DNA from: Siphonodentalium dalli | Taxonomy: Eukaryota; Mollusca; Scaphopoda; Gadilida; Siphonodentaliidae | Length of the DNA: 64,000 nt | NCBI GenBank assembly: GCA_032622095.1 | Contig: CP136069.1 | Coordinates: forward strand, 156,351,043 to 156,415,042 | Direction: 5' to 3' | In this document: piece after piece, positions 10,016-25,135 of the stretch | Numbering within the stretch: position 1 is the first letter of the stretch | Layout of the letters: each line of letters begins with the position of its first letter | Program-made: the position numbers and the translations under genes | The notes under the pieces: model-generated | Told to the model about the DNA's origin: nothing | Database searches by the model: none | Seen by the model: only the letters and a program-made list of their open reading frames with translations

Positions 10016-11919
10016 TCTTGTATAGAATTGCAAGAATTTGGGATCCACTTTGTCATAATCACATTTTTGCAAGGAAGAACGATCTCGAAACGGCTGGGTT
10101 AACAAAATTAATATTAATTTCCTTATCACAACCAAAGAGGAAGTACAGACACCTTCAAGAAAAAATATAGTTCCATTTCAAATAGTCTTTTTTTATGTTG
10201 AAATATTTTTTCAACCACTGTTATCGCCCATATTTATCTCACAGTCAACACTAAATAACCCAACACAAATCGAATATCATAATTATATTCTAATTAACAT
10301 AATAATAAAGTTCCGGCATTGACATCGATATTCATCGCGCTAAGCTCTTACATCACTGTGCGTGCCAATAATACACATTTGTCCTACTAAAAAATATGAG
10401 ACCAGGTATAGGGGCTAATTATGTGATAAATTTATATACATGTACTTGAATATATTACTAATTAGGAATGTGTCTTATCATTCCTATTATTTATTAAACT
10501 TAAATAGAATATGTGGAGTGGATAATATCTCGCAGGCTCAATAATGGTGTATATTAGAAAAAAAACATATATATGACACATGCACCAACATTCTGTATAA
10601 ATCAGTATAAATAGACTATAATATACATGTTTTCATGTATTTAATAGCTTTGGCCAGGTGTTCCTGGAAAATCCCAGAGTAAACTAAAAACACTAATTAT
10701 GGGCCAAAAACATTTCTTCTAGCACACTGCCAAATCCAAACATGATGAGCAGGGATCAGGGAATTTTTTTTTTTTTTTATTAAATTTCTTTTTACTTTTT
10801 CTTTTTTTTTTTAATGTTTTCAGATCCCTGTGGCAATCAATCAGTCAACAAATCGTTCATCCTCTGCAATCTTAGGTTATCTCCGGACGAACTCTATGGT
10901 TATAGGTTTTTAGTAGGTGTGGTTATGGTATGCTATGGGGAAATCGGAAGCAGTATTAAGTGTATGTAAATATTGGGTTATAGAGTTATAACCAGTCAGT
11001 TTATTGCATAACTAAATCCCAGCTGCATAGTTTATGACAGTATCACTAGATCAATTATTAATAATTCAACACAATCATGATTCTCCTGGGTATGCCTAAC
11101 AGGAGGTTTGTGACCAATTAGCAAATTTTTATAATCAATATTGCACAGTAATTTATATACCCAGCACAATTAACAGTCTCCGGGGACCACTTTGGTGTCA
11201 TCTTTATTCACAATGGCTTGATAATTTGTTCTAAATTGATTAGGATTGACTCCCCTGATGTAACTCAGTTATGCAATACATGTATTATTATATGAATCTG
11301 AATGAGGGTGCCTTCCTCATTTTATTGATTTGAAGTAATATCTCTCCATTAGATAGATAGATAATTTCTTAATGGCTAACAGATGCATAACAAGCAAGAC
11401 AGGTGAGCAGAAGCACATATACAAAGGAGCATTACAGAGTGTGACAGTCATATAGTAATAGATATAAAAATATAGATATATAACTATAACAGGAAGGCAG
11501 CTTGACAGTTCTGCAGAGGGACAAGATAGTGAATTTACCCAGCTCAGTAATAACTACTAAATAAATACTCATAACTTATATGGATATATGATAATCAACC
11601 CGTACTATCCCACCATTCTCCCTCAAGACTATCAAGTTGCTTAAGAGATACTAGTAAGATAACAGAAGATAAGTAAGACATTGAAAGATAGATATGGAGG
11701 TAGAGAGATAGAGAAGCAGAAGAGACATATATACACATGAATATGCTAGGTCTGACAAGTCATGGCATCGACTGCCATCACGGAGCTCACAGGAAACCAG
11801 GCCAAAGCTCACTTCCACTGACCAGGCCACAACACAATTTCTCATAAGGCCATACTATTAATAATATACAAAGTCAGATTCCTCAGCACCTAAAATTTGA
11901 TCAAATAATTTCTGTTTTA

Positions 11920-12307
11920 TTAACCCTTTACCCAACAGAAGGGCCCTGTGCCAATGCATTCTCTTATATATGCGAGTCGACCATAGGTCGCCTCGCATAT
12001 ATAAGAGAATGCATTGGCTTAACACATTAAAAATTATAAAATTGTTAAAGAATGTAAGAAAAAATGGTAAAAAAAGATTTTGTTTAGGCCAATGCATTCT
12101 CTTATATATGCGAGGCGACCTATGGTCGACTCGCATATATAAGAGAATGCATTGGCACAGGGCATAACTAACTATCACAATGTGGTCAAGGAGCCGGTTC
12201 CAATGATATCCATATTTGTATGGTTCTATTGAGACAGACCGAAGATATTTTAGGCTGTTGAAGCTTTATTTGGCCGGTTTTGGCCGGTTTGTTGGGTAAA
12301 GGGTTAA
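11920..12307 (+). mobile_element. MITE-1, full copy (unit B1)
   Basis: 388 bp counterpart of 3402-3789, with intact TTAA ends and both hairpins. Confidence 0.9.
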
Positions 12308-12441
12308 GTGATTCCAAGTGGCCAAATTACAGTTAGGTTCATTTAGATCATGTCATGAATCCCTATTCTGACTACACCAGCAGAGATCGAACTGGGAACT
12401 TAAAAGCATTGAAAAAACAATGCAGGTGATATATTTCTTAG

Positions 12442-12689
12442 TTAACCCTTTACCCAACAGAACGGCCCTGTGCCAATGCATTCTCTTATATATGCGAGTC
12501 GACCATAGGTCGCCTCGCATATATAAGAGAATGCATTGGCTTAACACATTAAAAATTATAAAATTGTTAAAGAATGTAAGAAAAAATGGTAAAAAGTGTT
12601 AAAAAAAGATTTTTTTTTAGGCCAATGCATTCTCTTATATATGCGAGGCGACATATGGTCGACTCGCATATATAAGAGAATGCATTGGC
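12442..12689 (+). mobile_element. MITE-1, copy lacking its right end (unit B1)
   Basis: Counterpart of 3924-4172; ends at the second hairpin, followed by GCATCACTTTGCCC. Confidence 0.85.
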
Positions 12690-14479
12690 AGCATCACTTT
12701 GCCCAACCAGCATCATGGCTAAATCAACAGGACCCATGCAGTCCAACCCACCAACATCATATCATATCAGCAGGACCTCAGAAAAATATTTGTTACAGGT
12801 GCAGAAATAAAGCTGTCCTCTGGTGACATGTTCATATTGATTAGTTGTGTTAACCCTTTCTTGATACCAAATACTCATTGATGAATAGTTATCTCTTAAT
12901 AATTTAACCATAAGCTGTCAATCCACTTCACCCTCCGGGGACCCCATTCGTGCAAATGTCAGACATACTATTTCAAGGTTTGCCCTTTATGACTAAAATA
13001 TTCATTGACAAGTATTCCACGTGTGTAATATTACGTTAGGCAATTATTTTATCGAACTTATTATCTGAACATTCCTTCTTATGTCTTCTGCGCTTATCCA
13101 CTTGAATTTATTATCAAAACACCCCTATACAAATGATTTTAATCTGGCATCGCTGCTGGTTTTAGGTTACACTGGTGTAAATAAGGTTCCGAGTGACATC
13201 TAGCGGATGCGGGAGGAATATATAGGAGAGAATAAAATAGACACTGGGCCCTGATTGGTCAATAGCCTTGTGTGCTTTTCACATAAAAAAATCATCACAC
13301 CTCTTCCCTATGATTTCCCATAGGTAAAATAACCATTGGCACAGGAATTAACCCTTTGTAGTGAAGTTTGAATTTTTTGGTGTGGTCTAAAATATGACTG
13401 TATTTTTTTATGCGGTTCTGACACTAGTTACGAAAACATAAGATTTAAAGGCGAATTCCCTGCTAGACAGACATAATTTTTTTTTGTAAAAAGTTTCCCA
13501 AAATGTCAATTTTTCAGATTTAAAGAAAATTTTGGACCCAACATTTATATTGCCAACACTATACGCTAAAACGTTAGCACTGAGTCCTATGGGAAACATT
13601 TACATCAGTGTAACCATTAGCCGTGTTCAGCCACATGCAACTTGTAACATGTGTTTCCATTGCCAACGGAAGTGGCCTGACTCGCGTGACCATTTCATCC
13701 TTTTGACATTGTTATTGTTACGCCCTCCGGGTATATATTAATGTAGAAATTCTTGATACCTATGGGCGCTGGGGGGTTTTATTTACAGATATGGGTGTTT
13801 TGGGACGCATTAAAAGTTGTAGTGCGACCCCCGAGTCCGGTTGCTTTGGGACGCATTAAAAGTTGTTGTGCTACCCCAAATCCGGTAAAAGGTGTAGTTG
13901 TTTCTTAATTGTTATTCGGATGCCAAAAAGTGCAAGGCGATTAAAAATTATAACGGGAATTCGCGCGTTAACCATTAGCGCGCTGCGCATTATGTGTTTC
14001 TATTGATCTTTAACATGCTTTGTTGCATTGTTATTTGAACATCTTTCGTTTATTTTCGCGTGACATAAATCGGAATGCTATCTACTATTATACTGCATGG
14101 GGATTTGATGATTGTATACTAACTTTAATTCGAACATGAATCAGAGGTGTTTGTTTATATCGGTGTTTAACATGTTATTTAATATCGTTTAGTGAACTTT
14201 TTCATTTAGTTATATGCGACAAATATCGGCATGTTATATTCTAAATGAATTGGGATGGTTACTTCTTCGTACTGTTTGTAAATATTGACTTTTCATTTGT
14301 TTGTATATATGCGGAATATATCAGAGCTATGAATCGAGATGTTATTAAGAAAAGTCCAACACTAACCCTTCACATTGGTTGTTTAATATACAATGTGGCC
14401 TAATTCTAAACATTTTTATTTATGTGTACCGATGATATATCAGAATGCTATATGAATTGAAGAATGTTCTGGCATTACC

Positions 14480-14710
14480 CCGCCCACCCCCCCCCCCCCC
14501 CCGCCCCCCGCCCCCCACCCCTCCCCCCCCTTCGTGCGACCATATTTAATTGATACTCATGGGGGAGGGGGCATATTATAATTAGTCCTCATTTTACCAT
14601 ATTTTAATTGACCCTCATGGGACTATATTGTATTTCACCCCAGTGGGACCATATATAGTTTAATCAACACTGATGACACCATATTTAAATTTTAATTAAC
14701 TCTCTAGTCC
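14480..14710 (+). repeat. C-run and ~28-nt minisatellite (unit B1)
   Basis: Longer, interrupted C-run (about 14483-14530, with G and A interruptions) followed by the same degenerate minisatellite. Confidence 0.8.
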
Positions 14711-16262
14711 AGGAGATATTGGTCAACCTCTGCACCCCCCCCCCCCCCCCCACAGGACTTAACTTCACCGCACTAATTTTCTTCCTTAGGGTCTCCTCTA
14801 ATTTTGTTCACTTGTTAACAAGAAAAAAAAGTGGCCGCAGAGACTCCAGACAAGATGGCGTCCATCATGGCGGCCATTGTTTTTAAATGCACCAGGTCTC
14901 TTTGATCGCCATTATAGTAAAGATGATAGCACATGCGGTCTTGTTTTTCGCTCGATTCGTTATACTAATATAAAACCCTTACATATTAGCCAAAAATCCG
15001 ACACCAGAATCCAATACGGCGGCCAAGATGGCCGCCGAAATGTGAAAATATGCTATTTTTCTTACATGTTACCACATTTCGTTTGTCTCTGTGGGAAAAT
15101 GTTAGAATGTTTGCGTCATGTTATACATTTATCATATAGAGGAGTCATTGGCGAACACATGGAGACCATAATATGCATTCATTGCGGGATATTTTTGTCC
15201 GATATCACGTTTTCCCAAATGCCGGTATCATAGGTCAAAGCCTAATCTCCGTTAATAACGCGATGTTATGTTTCGAATCAATGAATGTTATTGCTATTAT
15301 AACAACACCCATGCATATATATTTGCAGGAGATACTCGAGCTAGGATTCCTCTTATACCTGAGTTGAGGAATATGTACCCAAATCCAAGATGGCGGCCAA
15401 AATGGCCACCAGAAATAAAAAATCGCCGAAAATCGCTGATTTTAAGATCAGTGAGCATTATTGCCATGACAACTCCACACCTGCTTACTATTTTTCATGA
15501 TTTGGTCGGAAATATGGCTTGTTGCAATTCATCGGAAAGCCCTCACTGAGAGCTTTCCAATGAATGGCAATAAGCCATATCTCCCACTAAATCCTAAAAA
15601 ATAAAAAAATCACTGTTCTCAGGCAATTAAATCTCAATTTTTAGATGAGGCAGGGAGGTTTTTTATTTTGTATTTTTTTTTTTATTCAAACTCTGAAAAA
15701 TATACTTTAATTTTGTTGTTCAAATCCAACAGAAAATATTGAAAATAAATATTTGACAAGTCATTTTCGAGGGAAGTGCCTGAGAACACAGAATTTTTAT
15801 TTATTTGGCCCAATTTAAAAAAAAAATCACAGAATTTGGAGAATGACATCTTCATGCATATGTGACTCAAAATTATTTCTGGGTTAAAATTTTGTGTTTA
15901 AAGATTGAGTTTAATAACATGCAATGATCATGATCAATCATATTTTCTTCAGATTTTATTAAAAAAGATATCATTGTATCTGATATTTGGAAACAACGAA
16001 CAAATTTAATTTTTGTAGCAAAACTATGTAAATCTTGAGTTGAATTTGTTACTTTCTGTTTATTTTTGATGTACATTTTAATTTCTACTGTTATTGAGAT
16101 TTGTTATGATCCACTGTCTGATTTGAAGGCCCTCCATATCATCCAGTTACATCAACAACAAAGTTATTTCTTCAAGAGCCACTTTAGTGATGAAAAATTA
16201 GTTTATTACCAAAAACAACAATATCAAGTATGGTATCATAGTTTCAAAGAAATAGTAATATA

Positions 16263-16631
16263 GTGACCCGCCATATCAAATCCAGTCGTAAGTCGGGATT
16301 TTTTTATCATTTTTTTTTAATAAATGTTTCTTACATTTTTTAGGACATAAAATAAAAAACATCCATTACCCTGCAGGGAGCCCCACACATATATAGAAGC
16401 ATATAGAAGAGTGTCGTCTGCTCATGTTTGTCTGGGGCTCTGTATGGGTAAAATTATAAAATTGTTAAAGAATACAAGAAAAAATTATTAAAATTGTAAA
16501 AAAAATTTAGGCCAATGCATTCTCTTATATATGCGAGGCGACCTATGGTCGACTCGCATATATAAGAGAATGCATTGGCACAGGGTAAAAAAAAATCCCG
16601 ACTTACGACTGGATTTGATATGGCGGGTCAC
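16263..16631 (+). mobile_element. MITE-3 (unit B1)
   Basis: Same structure as 7728-8095. The segment after the hairpin reads CACAGGG as in MITE-1, which supports capture from MITE-1. The flanks are ATATA on both sides. Confidence 0.87.
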
Positions 16632-16914
16632 ATATAGTGCGTTAAATTGGATTATGCATCTTTAACTACTCTGGTGTTAACCCTTTCTATACTAAATGGT
16701 TATCACAGTCAGATAAAAAGTGTAAATACGAATGGTCTATTGTATGATTCATTTATAAGAATGGCAATGCATGATGTTTATATGGATATAACATATGATT
16801 ATTCTCTATTCCCATTTGATCGCCACATTGGAATTGTCCCACATCAATTTTAACAAATATCCAGAGGGTAGACAGATACTTTTATTCTTATTTACAAGCC
16901 ATTGTAAAATCACT

Positions 16915-17290
16915 TTAACCCTTTACCCAACAGAAGGGCCCTGTGCCAATGCATTCTCTTATATATGCGAGTCGACCATAGGTCGCCTCGCATATATAAG
17001 AGAATGCATTGGCTTAACACATTAAAAATTATAAAATTGTTAAAGAATGTAAGAATTTGTTTTTTTAGGCCAATGCATTCTGTTATATATGCGAGGCGAC
17101 CTATGGTCGACTCGCATATATAAGAGAATGCATTGGCACAGGGCATAACTGTAACTATCACAATGTGGTCAAGGAGCCGGTTCCAATGATATCCATATTT
17201 GTATGGTTCTATTGAGACAGACCGAAGATATTTTAGGCTGTTGAAGCTTTATTTGGCCGGTTTTGGCCGGTTTGTTGGGTAAAGGGTTAA
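16915..17290 (+). mobile_element. MITE-1, full copy spanning the B1/A2 boundary
   Basis: 376 bp, TTAA at both ends. The spacer between hairpins is shorter than in other copies because the AAAAAATGG stretch is missing. Its right TTAA is followed directly by CGTACTCAATCC of MITE-2. Confidence 0.9.
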
Positions 17291-17773
17291 CGTACTCAAT
17301 CCGAACAGAGGGTCCCCATCTCAACAGATTTCAACAACAACAATCCGATCAGAGGGTCCTATATTACTATTTCTTTGGCTTTGGGGGTAAAAAATATTTG
17401 ATTCGAGTCGGGAATCCATCAAACAAAGCTCAGAGTTATTAGATATTGATTTTTGAAATTTGTTATTTGCTCGAGATGAGTACTAATAATTGCCGTCAAT
17501 TTCGTAACCTGCTCGAGATGTGTGCACCAAAACACTATTCAAACAGACAAGGATGGATAACTCTAAAATCAAGTGGTAATAATAACGCAATTTTGACTGT
17601 GTTCTTGGGCCAGAAAGTATTCCCGATAATGAAAAATAATAGATTTCTAAAATCGATATCTAACAACTCTGAGCTTTGATGGGTGACTTCCTCGACTCGA
17701 ATCAAATATTTTTGACCCCCGAAGCCATTGAAATAGTAATTGAGAGGAGTTTTATCGAATTGAGTACCTTTAA
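17287..17773 (+). mobile_element. MITE-2 (unit A2)
   Basis: Counterpart of 241-727, including the TTAACGTACTC variant of the left end. Confidence 0.88.
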
Positions 17774-18466
17774 GTATCCCTTTGGAAAACAAATCCTCAT
17801 TTTTCGTTGTCTGAGTCGAGAGTACTCCGAATACACTTGGTAAATTTGGGAGAATATAGTTATTGATTGCATGAGCTATTTTCATAATGTTACTGATTTG
17901 TTACTCTCATATCACTGAGAATCTTATCAAATTAAATCATTTTGTCATATAACTTTTCCTCTGATGTTAATTTATGTCTTATTCTTATATTGAAAAAAGT
18001 TATGTTAATTTCCCCTCAAATGGGTGATGTTCACTTCATTATCTCTACACCGCCCCCCACCCCCCTCTCTCCATGGGACATGAGAAGTCAAAAGTGTGGT
18101 TCCCATACAGAAACAAGGCTTGAGTTTTTCAATGGTTTCTTACTCTTTGACAGTTCAGTCCAAACAGTCCTGTATGATTGTAAATAGTCCAGCTGGGATA
18201 AATTTTATGGAAAGTGCATGTTACCGCAGGCTTCAATTAAGATATGGACGGTGGATTAAAAGTGGTCATGGGATTTTGATCGCGAGAAAAATTCTGGAAA
18301 CTTGCTGAATTTGGATCATGGTCAGAACCCATGACCAGTTGAATCCACCATTTGTTACTTATATAGAGGTTATTAGAGGATCTCTAATGAGTCGCAATTC
18401 TAAAATAATTTATTAAGCGAGTTCACTAAATTTGATTCGAGCCTCAGCTTTAGCGAGGCTTGAATC

Positions 18467-18535
18467 AAATTTAGTGGATGAGGTTAATAAATTTAGTGGA
18501 TGAGGTTAATAAATTTAGTGGATGAGGTTAATAAA
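18467..18535. repeat. 22-nt triplicate (unit A2)
   Basis: Three direct copies, as at 1421-1489. Confidence 0.9.
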
Positions 18536-20445
18536 TCTTGTATAGCTTGCAAGAATTTGGGATCCACTTTGTCATAATCACATTTTTGCAAGGAAGAACG
18601 ATCTCGAAACGGCTGGGTTAACAAAATTAATATTAATTTCCTTATCACAACCAAAGAGGAAGTACAGACACCTTCAAGAAAAAATATAGTTCCATTTCAA
18701 ATAGTCTTTTTTTATGTTGAAATATTTTTTCAACCACTGTTATCGCCCATATTTATCTCACAGTCAACACTAAATAACCCAACACAAATCGAATATCATA
18801 ATTATATTCTAATTAACATAATAATAAAGTTCCGGCATTGACATCGATATTCATCGCGCTAAGCTCTTACATCACTGTGCGTGCCAATAATACACATGTG
18901 TCCTACTAAAAAATATGAGACCAGGTATAGGGGCTAATTATGTGATGAATTTATATACATGTACTTGAATATATTACTAATTAGGAATGTGTCTTATCAT
19001 TCCTATTATTTATTAAACTTAAATAGAATATGTGGAGTGGATAATATCTCTCAGGCTCAATAATGGTGTATATTAGAAAAAAACATATATATGACACATG
19101 CACCAACATTCTGTATAAATCAGTATAAATAGACTATAATATACATGTTTTCATGTATTTAATAGCTTTGGCCAGGTGTTCCTGGAAAATCCCAGAGTAA
19201 ACTAAAAACACTAATTATGGACCAAAAAAATTTCTTCTAGCACACTGCCAAATCCAAACATGATGAGCAGGGATCCGGGAATTTTTTTTTTTATTTTATT
19301 ATATTATTTTTAGAAATATTTTTTTTTTTTTTTTTTTAATGTTTTAAGATCCCTGTGGCAATCAATCAGTCAACAAATCGTTCATCCTCTGCAATCTTAG
19401 GTTATCTCCGGACGAACTCTATGGTTATAGGTTTTTAGTAGGTGTGGTTATGGTATGCTATGGGGAAATCGGAAGCAGTATTAAGTGTATGTAAATATTG
19501 GGTTATAGAGTTATAACCAGTCAGTTTATTGCATAACTAAATCCCAGCTGCATAGTTTATGACAGTATCACTAGATCAATTATTAATAATTCAACACAAT
19601 CATGATTCTCCTGGGTATGCCTAACAGGAGGTTTGTGACCAATTAGCAAATTTTTATAATCAATATTGCACAGTAATTTATATACCCAGCACAATTAACA
19701 GTCTCCGGGGACCACTTTGGTGTCATCTTTATTCACAATGGCTTGATAATTTGTTCTAAATTGATTAGGATTGACTCCCCTGATGTAACTCAGTTATGCA
19801 ATACATGTATTATTATATGAATCTGAATGAGGGTGCCTTCCTCATTTTATTGATTTGAAGTAATATCTCTCCATTAGATAGATAGATAATTTCTTAATGG
19901 CTAACAGATGCATAACAAGCAAGACAGGTGGGCAGAAGCACATAGACAAAGGAGCATTACAGAGTGTGACAGTCATATAGTAATAGATATAAAAATATAG
20001 ATATATAACTATAACAGGAAGGCAGCTTGACAGTTCTGCAGAGGGACAAGATAGTGAATTTACCCAGCTCAGTAATAACTACTAAATAAATACTCATAAC
20101 TTATATGGATATATGATAATCAACCCCGTACTATCCCACCATTCTCCCTCAAGACTATCAAGTTGCTTAAGAGATACTAGTAAGATAACAGAAGATAAGT
20201 AAGACATTGAAAGATAGATATGGAGGTAGAGAGATAGAGAAGCAGAAGAGACATATATACACATGAATATGCTAGGTCTGACAAGTCATGGCATCGACTG
20301 CCATCACGGAGCTCACAGGAAAGCAGGCCAAAGCTCACTTCCACTGACCAGGCCACAACACAATTTCTCATAAGGCCATACTATTAATAATATACAAAGT
20401 CAGATTCCTCAGCACCTAAAATTTGATCAAATAATTTCTGTTTTA

Positions 20446-20833
20446 TTAACCCTTTACCCAACAGAAGGGCCCTGTGCCAATGCATTCTCTTATATATGCG
20501 AGTCGACCATAGGTCGCCTCGCATATATAAGAGAATGCATTGGCTTAACACATTAAAAATTATAAAATTGTTAAAGAATGTAAGAAAAAATGGTAAAAAA
20601 AGATTTTGTTTAGGCCAATGCATTCTCTTATATATGCGAGGCGACCTATGGTCGACTCGCATATATAAGAGAATGCATTGGCACAGGGCATAACTAACTA
20701 TCACAATGTGGTCAAGGAGCCGGTTCCAATGATATCCATATTTGTATGGTTCTATTGAGACAGACCGAAGATATTTTAGGCTGTTGAAGCTTTATTTGGC
20801 CGGTTTTGGCCGGTTTGTTGGGTAAAGGGTTAA
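20446..20833 (+). mobile_element. MITE-1, full copy (unit A2)
   Basis: 388 bp counterpart of 3402-3789; TTAA ends and both hairpins intact. Confidence 0.9.
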
Positions 20834-20967
20834 GTGATTCCAAGTGGCCAAATTACAGTTAGGTTCATTTAGATCATGTCATGAATCCCTATTCTGACTA
20901 CACCAGCAGAGATCGAACTGGGAACTTAAAAGCATTGAAAAAACAATGCAGGTGATATATTTCTTAG

Positions 20968-21215
20968 TTAACCCTTTACCCAACAGAACGGCCCTGTGCC
21001 AATGCATTCTCTTATATATGCGAGTCGACCATAGGTCGCCTCGCATATATAAGAGAATGCATTGGCTTAACACATTAAAAATTATAAAATTGTTAAAGAA
21101 TGTAAGAAAAAATGGTAAAAAGTGTTAAAAAAAGATTTTTTTTTAGGCCAATGCATTCTCTTATATATGCGAGGCGACATATGGTCGACTCGCATATATA
21201 AGAGAATGCATTGGC
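20968..21215 (+). mobile_element. MITE-1, copy lacking its right end (unit A2)
   Basis: Counterpart of 3924-4172, cut at the same base after the second hairpin. Confidence 0.85.
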
Positions 21216-23004
21216 AGCATCACTTTGCCCAACCAGCATCATGGCTAAATCAACAGGACCCATGCAGTCCAACCCACCAACATCATATCATATCAGCAGG
21301 ACCTCAGAAAAATATTTGTTACAGGTGCAGAAATAAAGCTGTCCTCTGGTGACATGTTCATATTGATTAGTTGTGTTAACCCTTTCTTGATACCAAATAC
21401 TCATTGATGAATAGTTATCTCTTAATAATTTAACCATAAGCTGTCAATCCACTTCACCCTCCGGGGACCCCATTCGTGCAAATGTCAGACATACTATTTC
21501 AAGGTTTGCCCTTTATGACTAAAATATTCATTGACAAGTATTCCACGTGTGTAATATTACGTTAGGCAATTATTTTATCGAACTTATTATCTGAACATTC
21601 CTTCTTATGTCTTCTGCGCTTATCCACTTGAATTTATTATCAAAACACCCCTATACAAATGATTTTAATCTGGCATCGCTGCTGGTTTTAGGTTACACTG
21701 GTGTAAATAAGGTTCCGAGTGACATCTAGCGGATGCGGGAGGAATATATAGGAGAGAATAAAATAGACACTGGGCCCTGATTGGTCAATAGCCTTGTGTG
21801 CTTTTCACATAAAAAAATCATCACACCTCTTCCCTATGATTTCCCATAGGTAAAATAACCATTGGCACAGGAATTAACCCTTTGTAGTGAAGTTTGAATT
21901 TTTTGGTGTGGTCTAAAATATGACTGTATTTTTTTATGCGGTTCTGACACTAGTTACGAAAACATAAGATTTAAAGGCGAATTCCCTGCTAGACAGACAT
22001 GATTTTTTTTTGTGTAAAAGTTTCCCAAAATGTCAATTTTTCGTATTTAAAGAAAATTTTGGACCCAACATTTATATTGCCAACACTATACGCTAAAACG
22101 TTAGCACTGAGTCCTATGGAAAACATTTACATCAGTGTAACCATTAGCCGTGTTCAGCCACATGCAACTTGTAACATGTGTTTCCATTGCCACCGGAAGT
22201 GGCCTGACTCGCGTGACCATTTCATCCTTTTGACATTGTTATTGTTACGCCCTCCGGGTATATATTAATGTAGAAATTCTTGATACCTATGGGCGCTGGG
22301 GGGTTTTATTTACAGATATGGGTGTTTTGGGACGCATTAAAAGTTGTAGTGCGACCCCCGAGTCCGGTTGCTTTGGGACGCATTAAAAGTTGTTGTGCTA
22401 CCCCAAATCCGGTAAAAGGTGTAGTTGTTTCTTAATTGTTATTCGGATGCCAAAAAGTGCAAGGCGATTAAAAATTATAACGGGAATTCGCGCGTTAACC
22501 ATTAGCGCGCTGCGCATTATGTGTTTCTATTGATCTTTAACATGCTTTGTTGCATTGTTATTTGAACATCTTTCGTTTATTTTCGCGTGACATAAATCGG
22601 AATGCTATCTACTATTATACTGCATGGGGATTTGATGATTGTATAATAACTTTAATTCGAACATGAATCAGAGGTGTTTGTTTATATCGGTGTTTAACAT
22701 GTTATTTAATATCGTTTAGTGAACTTTTTCATTTAGTTATATGCGACAAATATCGGCATGTTATATTATAAATGAATTGGGATGGTTACTCCTTCGTACT
22801 GTTTGTAAATATTGACTTTTCATTTGTTTGTATATATGCGGAATATATCAGAGCTATGAATCGAGATGTTATTAAGAAAAGTCCAACACTAACCCTTCAC
22901 ATTGGTTGTTTAATATACAATGTGGCCTAATTCTAAACATTTTTATTTATGTGTACCGATGATATATCAGAATGCTATATGAATTGAAGAATGTTCTGGC
23001 ATTA

Positions 23005-23220
23005 CCCCGCCCCCCCCCCACCCCCCCCCCCCCCCCCCCTTCGTGCGACCATATTTTAATTGATACTCATGGGGGAGGGGGCATATTATGATTAGTCCTC
23101 ATTTGACCATATTTTAATTGACCCTCATGGGACTATATTGTATTTCACCCCAGTGGGACCATATATAGTTTAATCAACACTGATGACACCATATTTTAAT
23201 TTTAATTAACTCTCTAGTCC
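23005..23220 (+). repeat. C-run and ~28-nt minisatellite (unit A2)
   Basis: As in A1, with a different C-run length. Confidence 0.8.
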
Positions 23221-24767
23221 AGGAGATATTGGTCAACCTCTGCACCCCCCCCCCCCCCCACAGGACTTAACTTCACCGCACTAATTTTCTTCCTTAGGGT
23301 CTCCTCTAATTTTTTTCACTTGTTAACAAGAAAAAAAAGTGGCCGCAGAGACTCCAGACAAGATGGCGTCCATCATGGCGGCCATTTTTTTTTAAATGCA
23401 CCAGGTCTCTTTGATCGCCATTATAGTAAAGATGATAGCACATGCGGTCTTGTTTTTCGCTCGATTCGTTATACTAATATAAAACCCTTACATATTAGCC
23501 AAAAATCCGACACCAGAATCCAATATGGCGGCCAAGATGGCCGCCGAAATGTGAAAATATGCTATTTTTTCTTACATGTTACCACATTTCGTTTGTCTCT
23601 GTGGGAAAATGTTAGAATGTTTGCGTCATCTTATACATTTATCATATAGAGGAGTCATTGGCGAACACATGGAGACCATAATATGCATTCATTGCGGGAT
23701 AGTTTTGTCCGATATCACGTTTTCCCAAATGCCGGTATCATAGGTCAAAGCCTAATCTCCGTTAATAACGCGATGTTATGTTTCGAATCAATGAATGTTA
23801 TTGCTATTATAACAACACCCATGCATATATATTTGCAGGAGATACTCGAGCTAGGATTCCTCTTATACCTGAGTTGAGGAATATGTACCCAAATCCAAGA
23901 TGGCGGCCAAAATGCCCACCAGAAATAAAAAATCGCCGAAAATCGCTGATTTTAAGATCAGTGAGCATTATTGCCATGACAACTCCACACCTGCTTACTA
24001 TTTTTCATGATTTGGTCGGAAATATGGCTTGTTGCAATTCACCGGAAAGCCCTCACTGAGAGCTTTCCAATGAATGGCAATAAGCCATATCTCCCACTAA
24101 ATCCTGAAAAATAAAAAAATCCCTGTTCTCAGGCAATTAAATCTCAATTTTTAGATGAGGCAGGGAGGTTTTTTATTTTGTATTTTTTTTTTTATTCAAA
24201 CTCTGAAAAATATACTTTAATTTTGTTGTTCAAATCCAACAGAAAATATTGAAAATAAATATTTGACAAGTCATTTTCAATGAAGTGCCTGAGAACACCG
24301 AATTTTTATTTATTTGGCCCAATTTAAAAAAAAAATCACAGAATTTGGAGAATGACATCTTCATGCATATGTGACTCTTATTTCTGGGTTAAAATTTTGT
24401 GTTTAAAGATTGAGTTTAATAACATGCAATGATCATGATCAATCATATTTTCTTCAGATTTTATTAAAAAAGATATCATTGTATCTGATATTTGGAAACA
24501 ACGAACAAATTAAATTTTTGTAGCAAAACTATGTAAATCTTGAGTTGAATTTGTTACTTTCTGTTTATTTTTTATGTACATTTTAATTTCTACTGTTATT
24601 GAGATTTGTTATGATCCACTGTCTGATTTGAAGGCCCTCCATATCATCCAGTTACATCAACAACAAAGTTATTTCTTCAAGAGCCACTTTAGTGATGAAA
24701 AATTAGTTTATTACCAAAAACAACAATATCAAGTATGGTATCATAGTTTCAAAGAAATAGTAATATA

Positions 24768-25135
24768 GTGACCCGCCATATCAAATCCAGTCGTAAGTCG
24801 GGATTTTTTTATCATTTTTTTTAAATAAATGTTTCTTACATTTTTTAGGACATAAAATAAAAAACATCCATTACCCTGCAGGGAGCCCCACACATATATA
24901 GAAGCATATAGAAGAGTGTCGTCTGCTCATGTTTGTCTGGGGCTCTGTATGGGTAAAATTATAAAATTGTTAAAGAATACAAGAAAAAATTATTAAAATT
25001 GTAAAAAAAATTTAGGCCAATGCATTCTCTTATATATGCGAGGCGACCTATGGTCGACTCGCATATATAAGAGAATGCATTGGCACATGGTAAAAAAAAT
25101 CCCGACTTACGACTGGATTTGATATGGAGGGTCAC
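24768..25135 (+). mobile_element. MITE-3 (unit A2)
   Basis: Counterpart of 7728-8095; one change in the right end (GGAGGGTCAC for GGCGGGTCAC). Confidence 0.87.

Larger units (their letters stand above)
8511..17046. repeat. Tandem array unit B1 (~8.5 kb)
   Basis: Second unit, same order of components as A1. B-type differences include a C-run directly before CTCTCTCC near 9540, different T-run structure near 10765, a longer interrupted C/G tract near 14480-14530, and GGCCACC instead of GCCCACC near 15400. Contents: MITE-2 8776-9263, triplicate 9947-10015, MITE-1 11920-12307, truncated MITE-1 12442-12689, minisatellite about 14535-14710, LIR arm fragment about 14711-15494, MITE-3 16263-16631 and the start of a MITE-1 at 16915. 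No gene recognised. Confidence 0.93.
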